A stretch of DNA of 64,000 bases from contig NZ_CP047242.1 in the NCBI RefSeq assembly GCF_009856605.1, forward strand, positions 6,080,501-6,144,500. Direction: 5' to 3'. Both the position numbers and the translations under genes were made by a program. The stretch comes from Trichormus variabilis 0441. Lineage in GTDB: Bacteria; Cyanobacteriota; Cyanobacteriia; Cyanobacteriales; Nostocaceae. Below are positions 1 through 6,941 of the stretch, piece by piece. Position 1 is the stretch's first letter. Each line of letters opens with the position of its first letter. The notes under the pieces are model-generated. The model ran no database searches and had not been told where the DNA came from. It saw only the letters and a list, made by a program, of their open reading frames with translations.

Positions 1-696
1 CTTAGCCCATCCACCTGTGGAAGAACGGGGTTGATAAAAGTGACTCAGGGAGTAAGACTCATACTCAAGTTTCATCGAAGCACACCAATCTTGCCACTTC
101 AGGGGCAGAATCGAAGGATGGGTGCTTACCGGAATCCACGGTACTCGTAGGGTATCTGCAACAATCGCTCCGTGCATGGCTTCACAAATCAGAACTTCTG
201 TTTGACGAATGCGTGTCAAAATATCTTCAATTTCCCAAGCTGGACTGATGTAGCCAAAACCCAATTGATCACAAACTCTCTGCCAACCATCTCCCGCAAA
301 ATTATAGTGAGGCATATAGGAGAATTTATATTTTTTGGGGATGGAACTGTGATCTATTAATTTACGTAGCAAGAGTGCGCCATCTGTAACCGCTAAATCG
401 CTACTCAAACCCAGTTTTTCTGCTGAGATTGGCCCCCGTACACAGTAGATATGGTAAGATTCATCAATTACAGGGGTAGCTTTTTCATAACCTGCGCCTG
501 TGCTAAAAATCACTCGCAATTTGGCCTGAGGGGTACGGCGTGGGAGTGCGTCGTTAATGAGAGTGCCAATTCCCACAAAAGCGCAATTGGGATCATCATC
601 TAAGATTCCAGGAATTAGCTTCTCCCACAACCAAGGATTCAGCGCATCTCCAAAATTTTGCCTACCTTCTGGATACTTGCAATAGTAAAGTTTCAT
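1..696 (-). CDS. Polysaccharide pyruvyl transferase-like protein, C-terminus cut by window edge
   Basis: An open frame of 232 codons runs from an ATG at 696 to the left edge with no stop, so the C-terminus lies outside. The N-terminus MKLYYCKYPEGRQNFGDALN and the later block EAMHGAIVADTLRVPWIP are typical of the polysaccharide pyruvyl transferase (ExoV-like) family, which adds ketal pyruvate to sugars of exopolysaccharides. The catalytic region is therefore probably present. The gene stands alone here: the next gene, cca, is 372 bp upstream on the same strand. The family call is from motif memory; the acceptor sugar cannot be inferred. Confidence 0.8.
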   Translation of the reverse strand, partial: MKLYYCKYPEGRQNFGDALNPWLWEKLIPGILDDDPNCAFVGIGTLINDALPRRTPQAKLRVIFSTGAGYEKATPVIDESYHIYCVRGPISAEKLGLSSDLAVTDGALLLRKLIDHSSIPKKYKFSYMPHYNFAGDGWQRVCDQLGFGYISPAWEIEDILTRIRQTEVLICEAMHGAIVADTLRVPWIPVSTHPSILPLKWQDWCASMKLEYESYSLSHFYQPRSSTGGWAK

Positions 697-1068
697 AGTT
701 AACTAAATATAACTTTCATGAGCATAGGGACTAGAAATTATATCGTGTCCGGTTGAACACCTATCATACCCGTGACCTTGGTAATTAGTAACCAGTAATA
801 AGCTGTTACGCATTTAAATTGTATATTTCGCACTCAGGTTGTCAAAAGTCTAAAGTCCACAGTCTAAGCTAGCCTTTGACTCTGGACAGCCCTGACGCAA
901 GAATATTTGATTTAGGTGCGTATCCGCTAGTTACCCATGACAATTTAAACCAACCATATTGTAAGTAATTAACCGGACTTGAATAGTATTTTTTTCACAG
1001 ATCAGTAAAGATTTATAAACCTGGCAAGATAGCCAAATTTGCGAAATATATCAATGAAAAACCCGTTT
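697..1068. other. Intergenic region, 372 bp
   Basis: AT-rich spacer between cca and the pyruvyl-transferase-like gene. It contains fragments resembling the heptameric repeats of this genome (around 783-800 and 840-860). No convincing reading frame, RNA gene or terminator was seen. The promoter of the gene ending at 1 presumably lies here. Confidence 0.5.
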
Positions 1069-2337
1069 CTAACCTTTAAGTAGCTGTCTAGCAAAGGCGA
1101 TCGCAGCTTCTGTTGTTGTGACTTTACCTTCAATTCTGGCGATCGCAATCTCTGTTAGGAGTTCTCCCACCAGTGGCGAGGGGGGAATATCGAGTGCTAT
1201 CATTAGATTTTTACCACTTACTAGCTGAGTGGGATGAGCGACCAGATCATCAGGGTTAAGGTAGCGGGTGATCAATGGAGAATAAGCGGATAGCCGATTG
1301 TCGCCAGACATCGCCTCTACCAGAGTATCTTGTACTAAAGCTAAAACAGCGATCGCTGCAAATACCATACCTGCTTCTTGGAACACAAAGTACTGTTCTC
1401 GCTGGGTATTAGCTGTTTTTAGCTGGGGAAATAGTTTCAGAGCCGTAGTGACAGCGCGAATCTCGGCGCGACTGTAGGTGAGTTTTTGCAGCTCGATTTC
1501 GGCAACACGTGGATCTGGGTGGACTAGACAAGCGAGTTTGGCAATACCTAGCCAAGTAGTCTTCACTGTTTCCCGGACGTATCCTTGCAGTTCCGCACCT
1601 AGTTGCGGCCAATGTTTTGTCAGTAAATCAGCGACTTCATCAACTACCGCTAATTTACGAAAGCTTTCAGGTGTGGTATTTGGAAAGAACTGCTTGAGTA
1701 AACCATCATTTTCAGCTATTGCCATCCAAGTATGACCTTGAGGACTAGCAAGTAAATAGCCAATTTCTACTCGCACTCGTTCGGCGGCGACTTGACACAG
1801 TTGTGATGCTAAATCACGAATAGCGGCTTGGGTGGCTGGTTCAATAGTAAAGCCTAGTTGAGCAGCTTGGCGATAAGCTCGTAATAGACGTAAAGGATCA
1901 TCTTTGAGGTTGGCTTTGGCTATCATCCGCAACACACCCGCCTGTAAATCAGCACAGCCGTTGAGGGGGTCGATGATTTCTTGGGTGTGGGGATTGTAGG
2001 CGATCGCATTCACTGTAAAATCCCTTCTATGGAGGTCAGTCTCTAAACTATCCCCTTCCTGTTGGGCAAAGTCGGCTGTAGCCTGGGGAAATACCACCCG
2101 CGCAATTCGCCGCACCGGATCGAGTAAAACAAAACCAGCTTGATAACGATGAGCGATCGTTCTAGCTACTTTCACAGCGTCCGATGGTATCACGAAATCT
2201 AAATCCAGATATTCTCGACTTCTACCCAACATCGCATCCCGCACCGCACCACCAACCATATAAGCAGGTTGTGGCAACCATTCCAGGCTAAAAGGCCAAT
2301 TTTCAGGCGCTAGGGTAGAAGGAATAAATCCAGACAT
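1069..2337 (-). CDS. cca: CCA tRNA nucleotidyltransferase / poly(A) polymerase family
   Basis: This is a class II nucleotidyltransferase of 422 aa that adds or repairs the 3' CCA end of tRNA (or, in some cyanobacterial paralogues, part of it or poly(A)). The N-terminal head has the GGAVRD motif at about residues 29-34, the metal-binding LDLDF, and the RRDFTVNA motif near residue 104. Next comes the neck with a DDPLRLLRAYR block that reads the tRNA. The C-terminal half is helical, as in the family. The start is an ATG. Bacteria with several homologues split CCA and poly(A) roles, and sequence alone does not settle which this one performs. Confidence 0.88.
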   Translation of the reverse strand: MSGFIPSTLAPENWPFSLEWLPQPAYMVGGAVRDAMLGRSREYLDLDFVIPSDAVKVARTIAHRYQAGFVLLDPVRRIARVVFPQATADFAQQEGDSLETDLHRRDFTVNAIAYNPHTQEIIDPLNGCADLQAGVLRMIAKANLKDDPLRLLRAYRQAAQLGFTIEPATQAAIRDLASQLCQVAAERVRVEIGYLLASPQGHTWMAIAENDGLLKQFFPNTTPESFRKLAVVDEVADLLTKHWPQLGAELQGYVRETVKTTWLGIAKLACLVHPDPRVAEIELQKLTYSRAEIRAVTTALKLFPQLKTANTQREQYFVFQEAGMVFAAIAVLALVQDTLVEAMSGDNRLSAYSPLITRYLNPDDLVAHPTQLVSGKNLMIALDIPPSPLVGELLTEIAIARIEGKVTTTEAAIAFARQLLKG

Positions 2338-2422
2338 TGTAATAAAACTCTAACCAGTAACTGGTGCTGAATGCTGTGGCTTAAGTTAGATTAACAATAA
2401 AGGACTTGGAGTTGGTTCTATT

Positions 2423-2671
2423 ATGTGTATTTGCGTAAACTGCCACTATGTAGACCGTTGTGTAACTTATAATGCCGTAGAAACACAACACCAACAACCA
2501 CATTTAACTGAAACCCCAGATTTCGACCCCAATGAACCCTCCATCAACGTTAATATTCGCACCAAAGATGATGTGATTGAAATGGAATGGGATGTTGTTG
2601 GTTGTCTCAGCTTTAAGCGAGAAATGGGCAAGTGGTCGAAGTTGCGTCCGGGTGAATTAGTCCCGACTTGA
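2423..2671 (+). CDS. ycf34: Ycf34 family protein
   Basis: A protein of 82 aa with the N-terminal cysteine cluster MCICVNCHYVDRC (Cys2, 4, 7, 13), characteristic of Ycf34. This small protein is conserved in cyanobacteria and algal plastids and, in Synechocystis, was reported to bind an Fe-S cluster and affect photosynthetic electron transport. The C-terminal half is a short beta-rich segment ending WSKLRPGELVPT. It is divergent from cca, with 85 bp between the starts, so the two promoters share that gap. The length fits the family. Confidence 0.88.
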   Translation: MCICVNCHYVDRCVTYNAVETQHQQPHLTETPDFDPNEPSINVNIRTKDDVIEMEWDVVGCLSFKREMGKWSKLRPGELVPT

Positions 2672-2714
2672 TTAATTTGTCATTCGTAATATCACTATGC
2701 GGAAGTATTCGTAA

Positions 2715-2760
2715 GCAATACCCACCAAAATCATGATACGGTGGGCATTGCCCACCCTAC
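2715..2760. repeat. Degenerate copy of the GTGGGCATTGCCCAC palindrome family
   Basis: The stretch carries two facing copies of a GGTGGGCATTGCCCACC-like palindrome separated by AAAATCATGATAC. It matches the longer 55-bp element at 17450-17504 and the minimal 25-bp palindrome at 24414-24438. The right end is CCACCCTAC. It lies between ycf34 and tsaB, where it could form a stem-loop in a transcript from either strand. Confidence 0.75.
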
Positions 2761-2822
2761 AGAGACTCAGATTTGTTCAATAATCAAATCGGATTTCTAT
2801 AGTAGCTCTATATCAATTTACT

Positions 2823-3479
2823 TTGACTACGCCAATAGCAGACCCCAAATCCACAAAATACGGTTTATCCCTCCACACTACTACCCCAGAATTGGGACTA
2901 GCAATTAGTAATTTGGCTGGCGAAACTCGCTCCCAAGTGTGGAATTTAGGGCGAGATTTATCTAGTTATATACATCAATATTTAGTAGAATTTATCGCCC
3001 CCCAAACTTGGGCAGACTTGGCTTTTATTGCAGTTGCCAAAGGGCCTGGAGGTTATACGGGAACTCGTATTGGTGTTGTCCTGGCTCGCACTTTAGGGCA
3101 ACAGTTAAATATTCCTGTGTTTGGGATTTCCACCTTAGCCGCAGTGGCTTGGACAGAAGTCGGTAAAAATCAACAAACAAAAGCTATTGCAGTGGAAATG
3201 CCGGCTCAAAGAGGTCAGATTTTTGGGGCGATTTATCAGCCTTCTCCGCATGGTAATGAATTAACAACTTTATTACCTGATACAGTATTTACACCAGAAG
3301 CATGGCAGGAGACTTTAGCTAACTGGCAAAGTGATTACCAGTTAGTAGAAGCCAAAGTCGATTTAGCAGCAACGGTGACAAGTATTTTGGAGCTTGCTAA
3401 TTTAGAATGGCAACAAGGTAAGCGCCCTAACTGGTCGGAAGCTTTACCGTATTATGGACAACATCCTGTAGATGTATAA
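2823..3479 (+). CDS. tsaB: tRNA threonylcarbamoyladenosine biosynthesis protein TsaB
   Basis: This 218-aa ASKHA-fold protein is the partner of TsaD and TsaE in threonylcarbamoyl transfer to A37 of ANN-decoding tRNAs. The diagnostic AKGPGGYTGTRIGVVLARTL block is at about residues 73-92. The N-terminus YGLSLHTTTPELGLAI corresponds to the usual LaIDTS-type start, here LSLHTT. TTG at 2823 is the best available start because there is no suitable upstream ATG in frame. It is followed about 100 bp later by surE in the same direction, separated by tandem heptamer repeats. Confidence 0.88.
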   Translation: MTTPIADPKSTKYGLSLHTTTPELGLAISNLAGETRSQVWNLGRDLSSYIHQYLVEFIAPQTWADLAFIAVAKGPGGYTGTRIGVVLARTLGQQLNIPVFGISTLAAVAWTEVGKNQQTKAIAVEMPAQRGQIFGAIYQPSPHGNELTTLLPDTVFTPEAWQETLANWQSDYQLVEAKVDLAATVTSILELANLEWQQGKRPNWSEALPYYGQHPVDV

Positions 3480-3510
3480 AGAAGGCAGGGAGCAGGGAGG
3501 TTATAAAAGT

Positions 3511-3582
3511 AATGACTGTTAACTGTTGACTGTTGACTAATCATTAATTTTGAATTTTGAATTTTGAATTTTGAATTGATTC
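3511..3582. repeat. Heptameric tandem repeats (STRR) before surE
   Basis: Short tandem repeats of the types TGTTGAC and TTTTGAA lie one after the other and end at the surE start codon. The TTTTGAA array has about four units. Such heptameric repeats are a known feature of heterocystous cyanobacteria. Here they replace the region where the surE ribosome-binding site would be, and no clear Shine-Dalgarno sequence is seen. Confidence 0.85.
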
Positions 3583-4263
3583 ATGACCATAATCTTAACT
3601 AACGATGACGGTATTGATGCGCCAGGCATTAAAGCCTTAGCTCAAGCCGTCAGTGGCAAAAACTTTATTGTTGCTGCACCAAGAGACCATCAATCAGGTT
3701 GTGGTCATCAAGTTACTACTACTCGCCCAATTAATCTCCACAGACGTTCTGATAGTGAATATGCGATCGCTGGTACTCCTGCCGATTGTGTCAGAATTGC
3801 AATCACACAAATTTCACGGGATGTCAAGTTTGTTTTGTCAGGTATCAACGCTGGTGGTAACTTGGGTGTTGATGCTTACATTTCTGGCACTGTTGCGGCT
3901 GTGCGAGAAGCTGCTATGCACGGTATTGCCGGAGTTGCTATTTCCCATTATCGTAAAGCCAAGCAAAATTTTGATTGGGAACTAGCTGCTAAATGGACGG
4001 CAGAAGTTTTAGAGGAATTACTGCACCGTCCTTTAGAACCGGGATACTTTTGGAATGTCAATTTACCCCATTTACAGCCAGGGGAAACCCAACCAAAGTT
4101 GGTGTTTTGTCAGCCTTGCACTAAACCTCTACCAGCCAACTATCGCATTGATGGCAACGATTTTTATTATGTGGGTGAATATGGCAAGCGTGAACGCACC
4201 CCAGGAAGTGATGTGGATGTTTGTTTTACCGGTAACATTGCAATTACACAATTAAGAGTGTGA
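3583..4263 (+). CDS. surE: 5'/3'-nucleotidase SurE
   Basis: A protein of 226 aa. SurE removes phosphate from nucleoside 5'- and 3'-monophosphates and short polyphosphates and is linked to stationary-phase survival. The N-terminal LTNDDGIDAPGI carries the metal-binding Asp-Asp pair (residues 8 and 9). AAPRDHQSGCGH is the second conserved block. SGINAGGNLGVDAYISGTVA contains the third metal/phosphate site with Asn and the GT-V-A-REA helix. The length is a little short of E. coli SurE but normal for cyanobacteria. It is in the same direction as tsaB. Confidence 0.93.
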   Translation: MTIILTNDDGIDAPGIKALAQAVSGKNFIVAAPRDHQSGCGHQVTTTRPINLHRRSDSEYAIAGTPADCVRIAITQISRDVKFVLSGINAGGNLGVDAYISGTVAAVREAAMHGIAGVAISHYRKAKQNFDWELAAKWTAEVLEELLHRPLEPGYFWNVNLPHLQPGETQPKLVFCQPCTKPLPANYRIDGNDFYYVGEYGKRERTPGSDVDVCFTGNIAITQLRV

Positions 4264-4409
4264 ACTCAATCCCAATACCTTTGTGACAGGTATAAAGGTA
4301 AAACTTACAAATCATCGTCACAATCTGGTTGTATCCCCGTCATATCCGACTGCTAAGTTAAAAATACACAGCCGACACCTTCACTACGGAGGCTTTGTAG
4401 ATAGTTGGT

Positions 4410-4511
4410 ATGTTTACTTTTGTTCTGGCTACATTTTTGGTGAGTTTACTCACTGCATCTGGTTGGGCGGCGATCGCCTACCTGTTTCCTCAGAATCATT
4501 CCCAAGATTAA
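4410..4511 (+). CDS. Possible 33-residue single-span membrane peptide
   Basis: An ATG opens 33 codons ending in TAA. The product begins MFTFVLATFLVSLLTASGWA and continues into IAYLFPQNHSQD, giving one hydrophobic segment of about 24 residues with a short polar tail. This resembles the small subunits of thylakoid complexes in general form, but I cannot assign it to any of them. An intrinsic terminator lies 25 bp after the stop, which suits a short transcript ending here. The nearest GGAGG is about 18 nt upstream of ATG, farther than ideal. A longer frame in another phase (4283-4591) covers the same DNA and looks less like a protein. Confidence 0.45.
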   Translation: MFTFVLATFLVSLLTASGWAAIAYLFPQNHSQD

Positions 4512-4535
4512 TGATCATCCATAACTCTTTTACCC

Positions 4536-4567
4536 AAGCGTCAGTACATGACGCTTGCTTTTTTTTG
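4536..4567 (+). terminator. Rho-independent terminator
   Basis: The inverted repeat AAGCGTCA and TGACGCTT encloses a 5-nt loop (GTACA) and is followed by GCTTTTTTTTG. This is a standard intrinsic terminator for plus-strand transcription from surE and/or the small frame at 4410. Confidence 0.85.
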
Positions 4568-4832
4568 ATTTTAAGTCCGAATGAGCGTTAAATTGCATTT
4601 AACTTGCATTTTTTCTGGTGTAGGTGGTAGATTTCGTGAAGTTCAAGGCTAGTACTTTAGGGTTAGTATTTTTACCCAGCGCTCATTTCAGATTTTAACC
4701 GAATCCATTTCGTGAATAGGTATTTATATTTGCTGTTAATTTTTGATTTTTTTGCTATTAAATCCGTTGTGTAATTAATTCGACCAAGTTATTTTGGAGG
4801 AATAATTAAATTTGTTTTTCAGAGGCTTGATT
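4568..4832 (+). other. Intergenic region upstream of a small membrane protein
   Basis: AT-rich, with no coding frame seen. It ends with GGAGG at about 4796 and AGAGG at 4821-4825. The latter is correctly spaced for the ATG at 4833. Confidence 0.4.
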
Positions 4833-5120
4833 ATGAATCAAATACAATTAACTCTATTGATTAGTTATTTACTCATGACTTGCTATTTCTTTAGCAATTG
4901 GGTAAGATTTTCTCTGCGCCATCCTACTTCTTCCCCAGAAGATAAGTTTTTAACTCTTGTTATGTGTTTAATTACAACTGTTTTCTGGCCTTTAATTGTA
5001 CCAGTGTCATTAATGGAAATCATTAAGCACAGAAAAATAGAGGTTAGCACTATCATTCCTGTTTTGTTAGTGATATTCGCTGTAACTATTTCTTACCTTA
5101 TATCAGAGTTATCTGCCTAA
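4833..5120 (+). CDS. Small integral membrane protein, unknown function
   Basis: Ninety-five residues from the ATG at 4833, which has AGAGG seven bases upstream. A TTG at 4812 in the same frame would add seven residues and is also preceded by GGAGG. Three hydrophobic segments are visible: about residues 4-22, 41-61 and 73-92. A short charged loop RFSLRHPTSSPEDK lies between the first two. I do not recognise a family. The gene is isolated between noncoding stretches on both sides and may be lineage-restricted. Confidence 0.7.
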   Translation: MNQIQLTLLISYLLMTCYFFSNWVRFSLRHPTSSPEDKFLTLVMCLITTVFWPLIVPVSLMEIIKHRKIEVSTIIPVLLVIFAVTISYLISELSA

Positions 5121-5464
5121 TCCAAGAATTTATCTGTAATTTGCAACGCTATTAAATTTAAATTTCTTAACACAGTTAGAAATATGAGCGTTATCCTATG
5201 TATAAAATTTTGACTCAGTGATTAAAAATAAAATTAGAGGCGCTGAATGTGACAATTTTGTCACAATTTAGGGAAATTTAGGCAAAGTTTTTCAAAGTTA
5301 CCCCTAGTTATAAATTAAACCTGAGATAATAGGGAGCTAGAGCCAGGATTGGCTGTTTAACTTCTGGTGCTGGATGTGTCATTTATTTTTGAGCTAGTTT
5401 AATGCCATCCTTGTGGGTGGATATTCTTCACAATTAATGACATCTCCTACCTGTAAATAAGCTT
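5121..5464. other. Intergenic region, 344 bp
   Basis: AT-rich, without a supported reading frame. The only notable structure is a perfect 18-bp palindrome at 5248-5265 (listed separately). It presumably holds the promoter of the lipase-like gene at 5465. Confidence 0.5.
5248..5265. promoter_or_regulatory. 18-bp palindrome, possible operator
   Basis: TGTGACAA and TTGTCACA flank a central TT, a perfect inverted repeat about 200 bp before the lipase-like gene. It resembles a CRP site, but the spacing between TGTGA and TCACA is eight bases rather than the six of CRP/SyCRP1 sites, so no regulator is assigned. Confidence 0.35.
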
Positions 5465-6832
5465 ATGCCAGATGCAACTCCCAAAAATCCAGTTGTTATG
5501 CTCCACGGTTACTCTGATACGGGGAAATCTTTTCAAGCGTGGATAAAAAAGTTTGAAGAAAACAATTATGATGTCAAAATTATTCATATTTGTAAATATG
5601 TATCCCTATCTAATGAGATTAACATTGAGGATATTGCTGAAGGATTAGATCAAGCTTTAGCGGAGAAATTAGGTAATAACAGAACCTTCGATGCGATCGT
5701 TCACTCAACTGGAATGTTGGTGATTCGTGCTTGGTTGGCGAAATACTCTAGCCAAGGTTATTATCGACTCCAGCACTTGATTGGATTAGCACCAGCCACT
5801 TTTGGTTCTCCTATCGCCCACAAAGGCCGCAGTTTTTTAGGTGCGCTGTTTAAAGGAAACAGAGAGTGGGGGCCAGACTTTCTAGAAGCAGGAACTCGCA
5901 TATTAGATGCGTTGGAATTAGGAAGTAAGTTTAGTTGGGATTTGGCACATAAAGATTTACTAGGCGAAACCACATTTTACGGTTCAGGTAGTGATACACC
6001 TTTTGTATTTACCTTCTGTGGAACACAACAGTTTTTTCAATCACCATTACTAAATAACTTTGTCGGAAGAATCACAAATAGAGTTGGTGTACCGCTTGAT
6101 GGTACAGATGGTGTTGTCAGGTGGGCTGGATGTGAACTGAGAACACGTAAAATAACTATAGATTTTACTAAACAGCAACCTGAAGATAAATTATCTATTT
6201 CACCCTGGAAAAATAGTGGTATTGCTCATGCAGTCAGAGTTAAGGATCATAACCACGGCAAAATTATGGGTGATCCTAGTTTAGACTTGGTAGAGTCGGT
6301 ATTTCAGGCATTAAAATTTACATCTGAACAAGATATTAATCTTTGGCATCAGACAGCCTTAAAGAGGCTATCACCAAATGATTCTGAGAATGCAGAATGG
6401 CAACAGTTTATTATTCGGGCGATAGATGATAATGATGAGCCAATTCCTGATTACTATATTGAATTGGCAACATCACAAAACAATCAGTGGAAACGAATTG
6501 AAGATTTTGGTGTAGATGTTCACGTCTATGCACAAGATAAAAGTCTACGCTGTTTTCATGTAGATATCACTAAGACTAAAAATTTGCAAAATTTGCAAAT
6601 ACGCATTGTTGCGTCATCAAATTCCGAGTATGTGCGTTATGTTGGGTATGCTTCTAGTGCAGAAAATTCTGATTCTATTACCGATTTAGAGCTAGATATT
6701 TCTCATATTTTGCAGCAGAAAGATATCAAATTTTTCTATCCATTCACCACAACTCTAGTGGAAATAAGACTTAAGCGGCAAACAAGAAAACAATTATTGC
6801 AGTTTATGGCTTTCGCTGAATCAAAATTTTGA
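5465..6832 (+). CDS. Alpha/beta-hydrolase (lipase/esterase-like) protein
   Basis: A protein of 455 aa. The N-terminal 270 residues have the lay-out of an alpha/beta-hydrolase lipase: VMLHGYSD (11-18) as the oxyanion-hole strand-loop, AIVHSTGM with Ser81 as likely nucleophile, a TDGVVRW block with Asp215 as likely acid, and DHNHGKIM with His262 or His264 as likely base. The nucleophile elbow reads HSTGM rather than strict GxSxG. The remaining 185 residues form a beta-rich region of unknown role. There is no signal peptide, so it is probably cytosolic. Substrate and pathway are unknown. Neighbours give no functional clue. Confidence 0.7.
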   Translation: MPDATPKNPVVMLHGYSDTGKSFQAWIKKFEENNYDVKIIHICKYVSLSNEINIEDIAEGLDQALAEKLGNNRTFDAIVHSTGMLVIRAWLAKYSSQGYYRLQHLIGLAPATFGSPIAHKGRSFLGALFKGNREWGPDFLEAGTRILDALELGSKFSWDLAHKDLLGETTFYGSGSDTPFVFTFCGTQQFFQSPLLNNFVGRITNRVGVPLDGTDGVVRWAGCELRTRKITIDFTKQQPEDKLSISPWKNSGIAHAVRVKDHNHGKIMGDPSLDLVESVFQALKFTSEQDINLWHQTALKRLSPNDSENAEWQQFIIRAIDDNDEPIPDYYIELATSQNNQWKRIEDFGVDVHVYAQDKSLRCFHVDITKTKNLQNLQIRIVASSNSEYVRYVGYASSAENSDSITDLELDISHILQQKDIKFFYPFTTTLVEIRLKRQTRKQLLQFMAFAESKF

Positions 6833-6837
6833 TTTTC

Positions 6838-6885
6838 TGGGGATTGGGTACTGGGTACTGGGGATTGGGGATTGGGGATTAGGCA
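6838..6885. repeat. GGGGATT-type heptamer repeat
   Basis: Tandem units of GGGGATT and GGGTACT lie just after the stop of the lipase-like gene. They are the same families as at 10117-10260 and 29480-29512. Confidence 0.85.
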
Positions 6886-6941
6886 AGAAAATTTTGGAGT
6901 AAGTTCTCCCCCTGCTTCCCCTGCTCCTCTACTCCCCTGTT

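Noticed and set aside
172..360. A 62-codon plus-strand frame
   Set aside because: It lies inside the pyruvyl-transferase-like gene on the other strand, whose motifs are clear.
4283..4591. A 102-codon frame on the plus strand
   Set aside because: It runs through the terminator hairpin at 4536-4567 and has no protein-like composition; the 33-codon frame in another phase fits better.
5248..5265. CRP/SyCRP1 binding site
   Set aside because: The half-sites TGTGA and TCACA are separated by eight bases, not six, so it was recorded only as an unassigned palindrome.
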